Assembly (NCBI RefSeq): GCF_015220045.1
Contig: NZ_JADBGB010000001.1
Location: 2,597,001-2,661,000 of the forward strand
DNA: 64,000 nt
Origin: Marivivens aquimaris
GTDB lineage: Bacteria; Pseudomonadota; Alphaproteobacteria; Rhodobacterales; Rhodobacteraceae
Direction: 5' to 3'
Shown one piece after another: positions 57,583 through 64,000 of this stretch (positions are counted from its first letter, which is position 1; every line of letters begins with the position of its first letter). The position numbers and the translations under genes were made by a program. A model generated the notes under the pieces. That model was not told where the DNA came from. It was given only the letters and a program-made list of their open reading frames with translations, and made no database searches.

Positions 57583-58422
57583 ATGCGATTTTTGCCTTTG
57601 CTGCTGGCCCTTTGGGCCAGCGCTTCCCATGCCGACGCGCGCCTGTCGTCCGAGATCACCCTACCCATGGGGATCAAGGGCGGCCTGTCCGCAATCGAGG
57701 TTCAGAACAGCGGCAACTCCGCCGTCGTCCTGTCCGACCGCGGGGTGATCCTGACGCTTGATCTGGTGCGTGAAAACGGCGTCCTGAAGGGCGTCCGCAA
57801 CACTGGGCAAGCCGATCTTCACAACCCGCAGGGACGTGTCTTGCAACGCCCTGCCTACGATTCCGAGGGGCTTTCCATCACTCCCGATGGCCGTCTGATC
57901 GTCAGTTTCGAATCCGCGCCACGCGTCTGGTCCTACACCGATCCCGCCGGTCCTGCCGCGCCCTATGCCCGTAATCCGGCCTTTGCGGACCTCCAGCCGA
58001 ACTCCGGCCTCGAGGCTTTGGCGACCGGCCCTGACGGTACGATCTACACCGTTCCCGAACGTTCCGGCCGTTATGACCGCCCCTTCCGCGTCTACCGCTA
58101 CCGCAATGATTGGGACGTAGCCTTTGAAATCCCGCGTCGCGGCAAGTTCCTCGTCACGGGTGCCGACATCGGCCCCGATGGCCTTTTTTATCTACTCGAA
58201 CGCGATTTCGTCGGCCTCGGTTTCAAAACCAGAGTCCGCCGTTTCGACATGAATGGTGGGGCGGAGGAGACGTTGATCGAGACCACCACCGGAACGCATT
58301 CGAACCTTGAAGGGATCTCTGTCTGGGAGGACGATCAGGGGCGGATCAGGCTCACGATGGTGTCGGACAACAACGAAAATCTGTTCATCGGGACCTATAT
58401 CACCGAATATATCCTCGATTGA
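57583..58422 (+). CDS. Phytase-like esterase-activity family protein
   Basis: 279-residue exported protein with signal peptide (LLLALWASASHA). It matches the 'esterase-like activity of phytase' family: GLSAIEVQNSGNSAVVLSDRG, YDSEGLSITPDGRLIVSFE, GLEALATGPDGTIYTVPE and SNLEGISVWEDDQGRIRL. The fold is a beta-propeller; substrate unknown. It starts 3 bases after mepA, completing a likely MFS-mepA-esterase operon. Confidence 0.85.
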   Translation: MRFLPLLLALWASASHADARLSSEITLPMGIKGGLSAIEVQNSGNSAVVLSDRGVILTLDLVRENGVLKGVRNTGQADLHNPQGRVLQRPAYDSEGLSITPDGRLIVSFESAPRVWSYTDPAGPAAPYARNPAFADLQPNSGLEALATGPDGTIYTVPERSGRYDRPFRVYRYRNDWDVAFEIPRRGKFLVTGADIGPDGLFYLLERDFVGLGFKTRVRRFDMNGGAEETLIETTTGTHSNLEGISVWEDDQGRIRLTMVSDNNENLFIGTYITEYILD

Positions 58423-58516
58423 GGCAGCCCCTGTATTGCTTGCCTACAGCCTGTGCGACCGGCGAACTCCTCCGCAAAATTTGTGAAAACTGTTACAACC
58501 AGTAGCGATTTTTATT

Positions 58517-58545
58517 TTGACATATACGACATCTGTGCCACCCTT
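58517..58545 (+). promoter_or_regulatory. Candidate promoter of the short leader unit
   Basis: A consensus -35 hexamer TTGACA lies at 58517-58522 in a locally AT-rich stretch after the esterase gene. At 17 bases spacing the -10 is only ACCCTT, so the -10 is poor or the promoter depends on an activator. Downstream sequence forms a short ORF, hairpins and a terminator. Confidence 0.4.
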
Positions 58546-58582
58546 GAGATACAGGCGAAACTCATTGAAAGGAGGTGATCCA

Positions 58583-58639
58583 GTGTCGAGAAAGGTATTG
58601 GAGAAAGTGGTCGGGACAACTTGGGGGGCGGTAGTCTAA
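58583..58639 (+). CDS. 18-residue peptide ORF with extreme Shine-Dalgarno
   Basis: GTG-started ORF encoding MSRKVLEKVVGTTWGAVV. The preceding 16 bases (58567-58582, GAAAGGAGGTGATCCA) are complementary to the entire 3' tail of alphaproteobacterial 16S rRNA, and the GGAGG core lies 7 bases before the GTG. The stop codon sits in the left arm of an 8-bp hairpin. The peptide is basic and amphipathic. A leader peptide or small-protein gene is possible; alternatively the RNA itself may be the functional product. Confidence 0.55.
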   Translation: MSRKVLEKVVGTTWGAVV

Positions 58640-58704
58640 GGCAGCCCTTAGACGGCTCAAACCTCAGGTGGGACAGCCTAACCGGCCCACCTCCTGGACT
58701 TTCG

Positions 58705-58735
58705 AAGGGTCGCCGATCGCCTCGGCGGCCCTTTT
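58705..58735 (+). terminator. Strong intrinsic terminator before arfB
   Basis: 12-bp stem AAGGGTCGCCGA/TCGGCGGCCCTT (one G-U pair, loop TCGCC) at 58705-58733 ending in TTTT. It should stop most transcripts of the short unit. Confidence 0.85.
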
Positions 58736-58759
58736 AATTCGCACCCGAACGGGCCGGTC

Positions 58760-58896
58760 CGCACCCTTTTGACGGGAATAAAGGGTGCGCAATCCGGCGC
58801 GGCAAAGGCGGAAAACCGGACCGATTTTGCCCGCAAACGCGCGAAAAGGGTGCGGGATGCCCACTTCGCACTAGTTTCAGGGCAGAAAAGGGTGCG
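58760..58896 (+). repeat. Cluster of AAAGGGTGCG repeats upstream of arfB
   Basis: The 10-mer AAAGGGTGCG occurs three times directly (58780-58789, 58845-58854, 58887-58896) and once inverted as CGCACCCTTT (58760-58769). The inverted copy and the first direct copy form a perfect 10-bp hairpin, and could pair with the other copies instead. The last copy ends 10 bases before the arfB start codon. The region is open as an N-terminal extension of arfB but that product is not family-like. Confidence 0.75.
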
Positions 58897-58906
58897 ATTG
58901 GAACTT

Positions 58907-59320
58907 ATGTTAAAAGTGAATGACCAGATCACCATTCAGGACTGGGAACTGACCGAGCAATTCGTCCGCTCGTCCGGCCCCGGCGGTCAGAATGTGAACA
59001 AAGTCTCAACGGCTGTCGAACTACGCTTCGAGGCCGAACGCAGCCCCTCGCTCCCCGATCCGGTCAAGCGCCGCCTGAAGCGCATCGCGGGCAGCAAGTG
59101 GACGCAGGACGGCGCGCTGATCCTGTTCGTGCAAGACACCCGCAGCCAGCCCCGCAACCGAGAGATCGCCCGCGAACGGCTCGCCGAAATGATCCTCAAA
59201 GCCACCCACGTCCCCAAACGCCGCATCGCCACCAAACCTACCAAGGGATCGGTACGCAGACGTCTGGACGAGAAGAAGAAGCGTGGGGAGGTTAAGGCGC
59301 TCAGGGGGAAGGTGGAGTAG
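58907..59320 (+). CDS. arfB: Peptidyl-tRNA hydrolase / alternative ribosome-rescue factor ArfB
   Basis: 137-residue protein that enters the empty mRNA channel of stalled ribosomes and hydrolyses peptidyl-tRNA. It has the catalytic GGQ in RSSGPGGQNVNKVST and the basic C-terminal tail (RRRLDEKKKRGEVKALRGK) that senses the empty channel. The ATG at 58907 matches the family start; a 46-residue upstream extension is rejected because it covers the repeat cluster. A rescue factor next to a leader with full anti-SD complementarity is suggestive but unproven. Confidence 0.93.
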   Translation: MLKVNDQITIQDWELTEQFVRSSGPGGQNVNKVSTAVELRFEAERSPSLPDPVKRRLKRIAGSKWTQDGALILFVQDTRSQPRNREIARERLAEMILKATHVPKRRIATKPTKGSVRRRLDEKKKRGEVKALRGKVE

Positions 59321-59353
59321 ATCGGCTCCTACTCAAAATTGAATGTTTTTGTT

Positions 59354-59381
59354 TTGTTCCTGCCACAATATATGGTAGAAT
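59354..59381 (+). promoter_or_regulatory. Candidate promoter of the YjzC-like gene
   Basis: TTGTTC (59354-59359) and TAGAAT (59376-59381) with 16-bp spacing in an AT-rich intergenic stretch, 36 bases before the GTG start at 59417. Confidence 0.5.
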
Positions 59382-59416
59382 GGAGAAAGAATCAGACAAC
59401 CCTAGTGGAGTAAAAA

Positions 59417-59590
59417 GTGAAATCAGGTGAGAAAGCCACCAAGAGTGGCCAATACGAAATAGTCGGCCCAAGAGGCGGCAAAACTGGTGAGGAGCGGACC
59501 GTAACTAAAGGTGAACCGTTTCCACCGACGCCAAAGGCAGGTCAAAAATATAACTTGGTTGATGCCACAAAGCACAAGGGCAAAAAATGA
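59417..59590 (+). CDS. YjzC-like small protein
   Basis: 57-residue basic protein too short for standard ORF lists. It fits the YjzC pattern: SGQYEIVGPRGGKTGEERTV, then TKGEPFPPTPKAGQKY and a Lys-rich end (KHKGKK). YjzC was first seen in Bacillus and has no known function. A GGAG lies 6-7 bases before the GTG start. The stop overlaps the next small gene by ATGA. Base composition is clearly more AT-rich than the surrounding core, suggesting acquisition by transfer. Confidence 0.68.
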   Translation: MKSGEKATKSGQYEIVGPRGGKTGEERTVTKGEPFPPTPKAGQKYNLVDATKHKGKK

Positions 59591-59751
59591 GCAGCGATAA
59601 GAGTCAGTCTGGAAACACTACCAATAAAGGTCCCCAGTCTTCGTCCATCTCGATACATAGTCTGCAGCCAATTGGCATCGGAGGAGCGCAAGGCTCAACA
59701 CAACCAACAGGCGCTGGCGGTACGCAAACTACTGGTAGTGGGAAGAAGTAA
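59587..59751 (+). CDS. Small Ser/Thr/Gly/Gln-rich protein
   Basis: 54-residue ORF that begins inside the stop of the YjzC-like gene. It is low in complexity (MSSDKSQSGNTTNKG; TQPTGAGGTQTTGSGKK), lacks hydrophobic segments, and looks disordered. I do not recognise it. The ATGA overlap and tight spacing make co-translation with the YjzC-like gene likely. It ends 3 bases before the convergent membrane-protein gene. Confidence 0.5.
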   Translation: MSSDKSQSGNTTNKGPQSSSISIHSLQPIGIGGAQGSTQPTGAGGTQTTGSGKK

Positions 59752-59754
59752 TAA

Positions 59755-60375
59755 TTATCTTCTCCTGATCTCAATTTCTCTAATTTGGTCAGCGGGTATA
59801 ATTGTTATTCGGTGACCATCTTCGTTGATGGTGCCTTTGGCGTGACGTCCTTCAGGCGAATGTTCATCGAAAATACGGGTAATATACATCGCGATTGATC
59901 CATCCCGTCCATACGTGCACGGGCCATTGGGAAGATCATTAAATTGACCTAGCGGATAACTTTCGTAACATGTCCCATTATTAAGTGACACGAATAACTC
60001 AGAGTGACTCAAGCTTACATCGTTAATTACACTATCGAAGGCCGAAATTAGGTTGTCATCAACGCCTTTCATGACTTTTCGAAAAATTTTAAAACTAAAA
60101 ATCCTAAAATAATTTCTCCAAAGAACTGCGGCAATAACGGTCGAAGTTATACCAACTAGGGAAGAGATTATTTCAACGGAAAAATGATCTGATTCAACAA
60201 GGCTCTTAATTAGCAAGTTTATGGCCAAATAAATTGAGCCAAAACACAATATGATAAATGAAGTATCAAAGTGACTATGGTTTTGTCGCCAGCCAGAGTA
60301 GGCAAGTGAATAGCTTATATAACCACTCACAAGCATCACTTGCGTTTGAAACGATAATTGCAACAACTCAGACAA
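59755..60375 (-). CDS. Membrane protein of unknown function in AT-rich island
   Basis: About 206 residues with three predicted membrane helices in the first 95 residues (QVMLVSGYISYSLAYSG; FIILCFGSIYLAINLLI; IISSLVGITSTVIAAVLW), then a cytoplasmic domain that contains FNDLPNGPCTYGRDGSIAMY and ends GHRITIIPADQIREIEIRRR. The start is uncertain: TTG at 60375 has GGAG six bases before it, while TTG at 60393 and ATG at 60336 are alternatives. AT-rich codon use differs from both neighbours. I assign no family; the C-terminal part looks like a small beta-barrel. Confidence 0.7.
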   Translation of the reverse strand: MSELLQLSFQTQVMLVSGYISYSLAYSGWRQNHSHFDTSFIILCFGSIYLAINLLIKSLVESDHFSVEIISSLVGITSTVIAAVLWRNYFRIFSFKIFRKVMKGVDDNLISAFDSVINDVSLSHSELFVSLNNGTCYESYPLGQFNDLPNGPCTYGRDGSIAMYITRIFDEHSPEGRHAKGTINEDGHRITIIPADQIREIEIRRR

Positions 60376-60412
60376 TTCAATCTCCAACAACAATCATTCG
60401 AGACTGAACCAC

Positions 60413-61705
60413 CTAGACGCGAACTTCAAGCGCCTCCTGCTCTCCCACCCCGAACACGCGTTTGTAGCGGGCGATTTCCTCTGAGGGGCCCATGGCTTTG
60501 TTGGGGTTGTCGCTGAGTTTGACGGTGGGGTGGCCGTCGGCCTCGACGGCTTTGCACACGAGGCTGAAGGGGGCGAGCGTGTTGCCGGGGGTGAGGCCGA
60601 TGAAGTCGTTGGTCAGCATCGTCCCCCAGCCGAAGGACACCTTGACCCGACCGCGGAATTGCGCGGCGAGTTCGTGGATTTTCTGCGTGTCCAGACCGTC
60701 CGAGAAGATGACCAGCTTCTGCGTGGGGTCCTCTCCGCGGTCCTTCCACCATTTGATCGCGGTCTCGGCTCCGGCGGCGGGATCACCGCTGTCGATGCGC
60801 ATCCCCGTCCAGCCCGCGAGCCAGTCGGGGGCGTTACGCAAAAAGCCCTCGGTCCCGTAGGTGTCGGGCAGGATCATGCGCAGGTTGCCCTCGTGCTCCT
60901 CGTGCCAGTCGGCGAGGACGTCGTAGGGCGCGCGGCGGAGTTCCTCGTCGGTCCGGGCCAGCGCGGCGTAGACCATGGGAAGCTCGTGGGCGTTGGTGCC
61001 GATCGCTTCGAGGTCGCGCTTCATCGCGATGGAGCAGTTGGAGGTGCCGGTGAATTTGTCGCCGAGGCCCTCTTCGAGCGCCTGCACGCAGAAATCCTGC
61101 CACAGATAGGAGTGGCGGCGGCGGGTGCCGAAGTCCGCGAGCTTGAGGTCGGGAATTTCGCGCAGGCTTTCGACCTTTTCCCACAGCTTCGTCATGGCGC
61201 GGGCGTAGAGCACCTGCAGTTCGAACTTGCCCATGGTGTTGAGCACGGCGCGGGAGCGGAGCTCCATCAGGATGGCGAGCGCGGGGATTTCCCAGAGCAT
61301 GACCTCGGGCCATTTGCCTTCGAAGGTGAGCTCGAATTGGCCGTCGCGTTTTTCGAGGTGGTAATCGGGAAGGCGCAGGTTCTCGAACCACTCCATAAAG
61401 TCAGGACGGAACATCTGGCGCTTGCCGTAGAAGGTGTTGCCGCGCAGCCAAGTGGACTCGCCACGCGAGAGCGAGAGGGAGCGCACATGGTCGAGCTGTT
61501 CGCGCAGTTCGCCTTCGTCGATCATCTCGGCCAGACGGATATGCTTGGCGCGGTTGATCAGGCTGAAGGTGACGGTGGTGTCCGGCTTGTTACGGAACAC
61601 CGACTGGCACATGAGCAGCTTGTAGAAATCCGTGTCGATCAGAGAGCGGACAATCGGGTCGATTTTCCACTTGTGGTTATAGACGCGGGTGGCGAGGTCG
61701 ACCAT
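60413..61705 (-). CDS. pncB: Nicotinate phosphoribosyltransferase
   Basis: NAD salvage enzyme that joins nicotinate with PRPP using ATP. The 430-residue product has the family start DPIVRSLIDTDFYKLLMCQ, the regulatory/catalytic histidine in GTNAHELPMVYA, and the phosphate-binding SFGWGTMLTND. It lies 14 bases downstream of an McrB-N-like gene and belongs to the same minus-strand operon as pncA, which makes its substrate nicotinate. Confidence 0.95.
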   Translation of the reverse strand: MVDLATRVYNHKWKIDPIVRSLIDTDFYKLLMCQSVFRNKPDTTVTFSLINRAKHIRLAEMIDEGELREQLDHVRSLSLSRGESTWLRGNTFYGKRQMFRPDFMEWFENLRLPDYHLEKRDGQFELTFEGKWPEVMLWEIPALAILMELRSRAVLNTMGKFELQVLYARAMTKLWEKVESLREIPDLKLADFGTRRRHSYLWQDFCVQALEEGLGDKFTGTSNCSIAMKRDLEAIGTNAHELPMVYAALARTDEELRRAPYDVLADWHEEHEGNLRMILPDTYGTEGFLRNAPDWLAGWTGMRIDSGDPAAGAETAIKWWKDRGEDPTQKLVIFSDGLDTQKIHELAAQFRGRVKVSFGWGTMLTNDFIGLTPGNTLAPFSLVCKAVEADGHPTVKLSDNPNKAMGPSEEIARYKRVFGVGEQEALEVRV

Positions 61706-61719
61706 GGCAGGCCCTTTGT

Positions 61720-62340
61720 TCAGCGCAGTTCCGCGCGAGTAGACGCTGTACTGCCCTGTTTTTCAAGCAGGATGAATGCGTTGTAGGCATCGAGGAGCGC
61801 GTTCAGGTCGCCTTTCAGATCGGCCGTGGCGAGATCGGAAAGCGTGTAGGTCCGGCCCATCGCGTGACCTGCTTCGTAGTTCAGGGGCGTATCGGCGGGC
61901 GATCCGAGGGTGATCGGCGCAGTGCTGAAACGAGCGTGGAATTGCGGGATGCTGGCGGCGATAGCGGCGGAACGTTCGCGGAGCATCCGTCGCCCTTCGG
62001 TCGGGCCATGCAGGCGGTAGAGCGTTTCGGTGCCGTGAACGAGCGAGAGGGTGATCGTGCCAAGCTCGGGCGCGAGGAGGTAGACGACGTAGACGCCATC
62101 GCGGGCGGAAAGCGTAGCGCGTAGGTCGAAGAAACCGAGCCACGGGATCGACGCCCATTGGCCGATCCCGGCGCTGGCCTTGATCCTGAGCGGCTGGTCG
62201 CGGCGCGAAATCAGGTCGCGGGCGGCAATCGCCAGATCGTGCCTGATCCAGTGGGCGAAATCGTTGCCCTTGAACGGTTCGGTCCGCCGCGCGGGATAGT
62301 CGAGCGCCCAGCGGACCAGCATGTCGGCGAAAGGGGTCAC
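61720..62340 (-). CDS. Stand-alone McrB N-terminal-like (DUF3578/MrcB_N) domain protein
   Basis: 206-residue soluble protein. The core SAGIGQWASIPWLGFFDLRA, DGVYVVYLLAPELGTITLSL and HGTETL fits the DUF3578/MrcB_N family, whose best known member is the 5-methylcytosine-binding N-terminal domain of the McrB restriction subunit. Here no AAA+ or nuclease domain follows. It starts with a GTG overlapping the pncA stop (GTGA) and ends 14 bases before pncB, so it is made together with NAD salvage enzymes. The function is unknown: a nucleic-acid or nucleotide-binding regulator is a guess. Confidence 0.72.
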   Translation of the reverse strand: MTPFADMLVRWALDYPARRTEPFKGNDFAHWIRHDLAIAARDLISRRDQPLRIKASAGIGQWASIPWLGFFDLRATLSARDGVYVVYLLAPELGTITLSLVHGTETLYRLHGPTEGRRMLRERSAAIAASIPQFHARFSTAPITLGSPADTPLNYEAGHAMGRTYTLSDLATADLKGDLNALLDAYNAFILLEKQGSTASTRAELR

Positions 62341-62939
62341 TCCACCGTGACGCCTGCGCCTTTCATGGCGTCGATGGCGGCGGAGAGGGAGCCGTCGAAG
62401 TCGATGGCGCGGCAGTGGTCCAAGGACACGGTGACTTTGTAGCCGAGGTTGGCGGCGTCGATGGCGGAGTAGTTCACGCAGAAATCGGTGGCGAGGCCGA
62501 CAATGGTGAGCGTGTCGATGCCCTTTTCCTTGAGGTAGCCGTGGAGGCCCGTGGGCGTCTCGTGGTCGTTTTCAAAGAAGGCGGAGTAGCTGTCGATCTC
62601 GGGGTTGGTGCCCTTGCGGATGATGATGTTGCCACCGTCGCGGAGCACGGCGTGGAGGTCCGCGCCCTTGGTGTTCTGGACGCAGTGATCAGGCCAGAGG
62701 ACCTGCGGGCCGTAGGGCATATCGATCATCTCCATCGGGACTTTGCCCTCATGGCTGGAGGCAAAGGACTTGTGGCCCGTGGGGTGCCAGTCCTGCGTGA
62801 CGACGACGGTCTTGTAGTCGTCCATCAGCGCGTTGATCGGGGCGACGATTTCGTCCCCACCGGGAACGGCAAGCGCGCCTCTGGGGCAGAAGTCGTTCTG
62901 GACGTCGATGACGAGGAGGGCGTGGTTGTCACTGTGCAT
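62337..62939 (-). CDS. pncA: Nicotinamidase/pyrazinamidase
   Basis: 200-residue hydrolase that converts nicotinamide to nicotinate. The catalytic Asp and metal motif are in VIDVQNDFCPRGALAVPGGD and WPDHCVQNTKGAD; the nucleophile Cys is in GLATDFCVNYSAIDA. First gene of a pncA/McrB-N-like/pncB operon. Confidence 0.95.
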   Translation of the reverse strand: MHSDNHALLVIDVQNDFCPRGALAVPGGDEIVAPINALMDDYKTVVVTQDWHPTGHKSFASSHEGKVPMEMIDMPYGPQVLWPDHCVQNTKGADLHAVLRDGGNIIIRKGTNPEIDSYSAFFENDHETPTGLHGYLKEKGIDTLTIVGLATDFCVNYSAIDAANLGYKVTVSLDHCRAIDFDGSLSAAIDAMKGAGVTVE

Positions 62940-63081
62940 CGGAGGGCTCCGTTGGGGTGCGTTGGTTGCAAGGTACGAAGGCTACGCAGATGGTCAACCT
63001 CCGGCGGGTCGGACGGGTTCCTCTTGACCCTGCTGCGGCGCGCAATTAGGCAGCGCGGCTTCTGATAAAGGGGGTTTGTAA

Positions 63082-64000
63082 ATGGCACGTCTCGGAATCG
63101 ATTTCGGAACATCGAATACGGCTGCCGCTGTGATGGCGGGCGGCTCCCCCTATGTGATCCCGCTGGAGCCGGGTGAAACGACGCTACCGACGGCGGTGTT
63201 TTTCGACCCTGATCAAGCCAAACCCATCTATGGCCACCGTGCCGTTGCCGCGCTGATCGAAGGGCGCGAGGGGCGGTTCATGCGGGCGCTCAAGAGCGTT
63301 CTGGGCACCCAGCTGATGCGCGAGAAACGTCTAATCGGGCGGGAGCGGATCACGCTGATGGAGGTCGTGGCGCGGTTTCTGGCCAAGGTGAAGGCCGAGG
63401 CGGAGGCGCAGACCTATCAGACGTTCGATACCGCGCTGTCGGGTCGGCCCGTGCATTTCCACTCGCGCGACATGGAGCGGGACGCGCAGGCAGCGGTCGA
63501 TCTGGCCGAGTGTTATGCAATGGCGGGGTTCAAGGACGTGGAGTTCCTGCCCGAGCCCGAAGCTGCGGCGATTGCCTGCGGCGGGGTGGAGAGTGGCTAC
63601 GGGCTGGTCGTGGATATCGGCGGCGGCACCTCGGACTTTACCGTGTTCCAAGGCGCTGCGGGGGCGATTGATGTGATCGCCAGCCACGGCGTGCGGATCG
63701 GCGGGACGGATTTCGACCGGCTGCTGAACATTGCGCATGTGATGCCGCTGCTGGGGTATGGCTCGGAGCTGAAGAACGTCTTCGGCAATGAGACCAACCG
63801 CGCGCCGAACGCGATTTTCCATGACCTTGCAACGTGGGAGAAGATCCCGTTCCAGTACTCCGCCGATGTGAAGCGCAACGTCGCGAAGATGGCTCAGGTC
63901 GCGGTGGAGCCCGAACTGTGGGACCGCTTGCAGGAGGTTTTGGAGGACGAACTGGGGCACGAGATCGCCTTTGCCGTCGAACGTGGGAAGATCGCTGCAA
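63082..64000 (+). CDS. Hsp70-family protein, YegD-like (partial)
   Basis: The gene runs off the right edge; 306 residues are visible. The actin-like ATPase signatures are clear: LGIDFGTSNTAAAV at the start, EFLPEPEAAAIACGG, and VVDIGGGTSDFTVF followed by HGVRIGGTDFDRLL. The form is that of short Hsp70 relatives of the YegD type, which lack a usual substrate-binding domain. The start ATG follows AAAGGGGG. It is divergent from the pncA operon. Confidence 0.9.
   Translation, partial: MARLGIDFGTSNTAAAVMAGGSPYVIPLEPGETTLPTAVFFDPDQAKPIYGHRAVAALIEGREGRFMRALKSVLGTQLMREKRLIGRERITLMEVVARFLAKVKAEAEAQTYQTFDTALSGRPVHFHSRDMERDAQAAVDLAECYAMAGFKDVEFLPEPEAAAIACGGVESGYGLVVDIGGGTSDFTVFQGAAGAIDVIASHGVRIGGTDFDRLLNIAHVMPLLGYGSELKNVFGNETNRAPNAIFHDLATWEKIPFQYSADVKRNVAKMAQVAVEPELWDRLQEVLEDELGHEIAFAVERGKIAA

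Larger units (their letters stand above)
58567..58735 (+). ncRNA. Structured leader-like RNA with terminator
   Basis: After the super-strong ribosome site the transcript contains a perfect 8-bp hairpin (GTCTAAGG 58634-58641 / CCTTAGAC 58646-58653), a second stem (AGGTGGG 58666-58672 / CCCACCT 58686-58692), and a terminator hairpin with TTTT at 58732-58735. The segment CACCTCC at 58688-58694 could pair either with AGGTGGG or with GGAGGTG of the ribosome site (58571-58577), so two mutually exclusive folds exist. This is the layout of an attenuator or regulatory RNA placed upstream of arfB. No Rfam family is assigned from memory. Confidence 0.5.

Noticed and set aside
58567..58582. Sequence resembling a 16S rRNA reverse PCR primer, suggesting contamination or an rRNA remnant
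   Set aside because: Similarity stops after 16 bases and the surrounding sequence is not rRNA, while a spaced GTG ORF follows. A functional Shine-Dalgarno region explains it better than an artefact.
58769..58906. 46-residue N-terminal extension of arfB
   Set aside because: ArfB family members begin at the ATG at 58907, and the extension is encoded by a repeat cluster with hairpins, which points to regulatory DNA.

Overview
The window looks like a chromosomal segment of a marine-type alphaproteobacterium of the Rhodobacteraceae (Roseobacter group). The basis is high-GC coding sequence, many alphaproteobacterial single-copy genes in tight ATGA/GTGA-overlapping operons, the serC-serA pair with a serC-motif-like leader, secreted Hint-domain proteins, an IalB-family protein, and a SelD fused to an NADH-dehydrogenase-like flavoprotein. 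This placement is inference; no rRNA, tRNA, insertion sequence, prophage or CRISPR array was seen.

Layout. 1-6 kb: the 3' end of a membrane protein, then gpmI, an EnvC-like factor, a CtpA-type protease and rppH on the plus strand, meeting an MltB-type lytic transglycosylase. 6-14 kb: RNase R, dapE, a two-gene secreted Hint-domain operon, a small conserved protein, a candidate small RNA with terminator, and dapD. 14-15.4 kb: LOG-family protein and gluconokinase. 15.4-27.3 kb: a catabolic locus made of two divergent operons. The minus arm has a LacI regulator, a TIM-barrel isomerase and a Gfo/Idh/MocA oxidoreductase. The plus arm has a CUT1 sugar ABC transporter, a GH2 beta-mannosidase-like enzyme, and a second isomerase and oxidoreductase. 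A 14-bp near-palindrome before the transporter is a good LacI operator candidate. 27.3-31.2 kb: DUF2945 protein, rlmN, IalB-like protein, TSUP exporter and serB. 31.4-36.2 kb: serC-serA, a PPP-type phosphatase and selU. 36.1-42.3 kb: the SelD fusion and an ABC/FtsX/AttH-like export operon. 42.4-54.6 kb: thiolase, pbpC, a giant alpha-2-macroglobulin, yaaA, recQ and yggT. 54.7-59.3 kb: thioesterase, MFS transporter, mepA, a phytase-like esterase, an unusual leader-like transcription unit, and arfB. 59.3-60.4 kb: an AT-rich island with a YjzC-like protein, a low-complexity small protein and a convergent membrane protein. 60.4-64 kb: pncB, an McrB N-terminal-like domain protein, pncA, and the start of an Hsp70-like gene.

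The core shows three themes: cell-wall remodelling (EnvC, CtpA, MltB, PbpC, MepA, YfhM), amino-acid synthesis (dapD, dapE, serA, serB, serC), and NAD/selenium-tRNA metabolism. The least explained parts are the short unit at 58.5-58.7 kb, whose 16-nt Shine-Dalgarno region matches the whole 3' tail of 16S rRNA; the repeat cluster just after it; the AT-rich island; the McrB-like domain inside the NAD salvage operon; and the paired Hint proteins.
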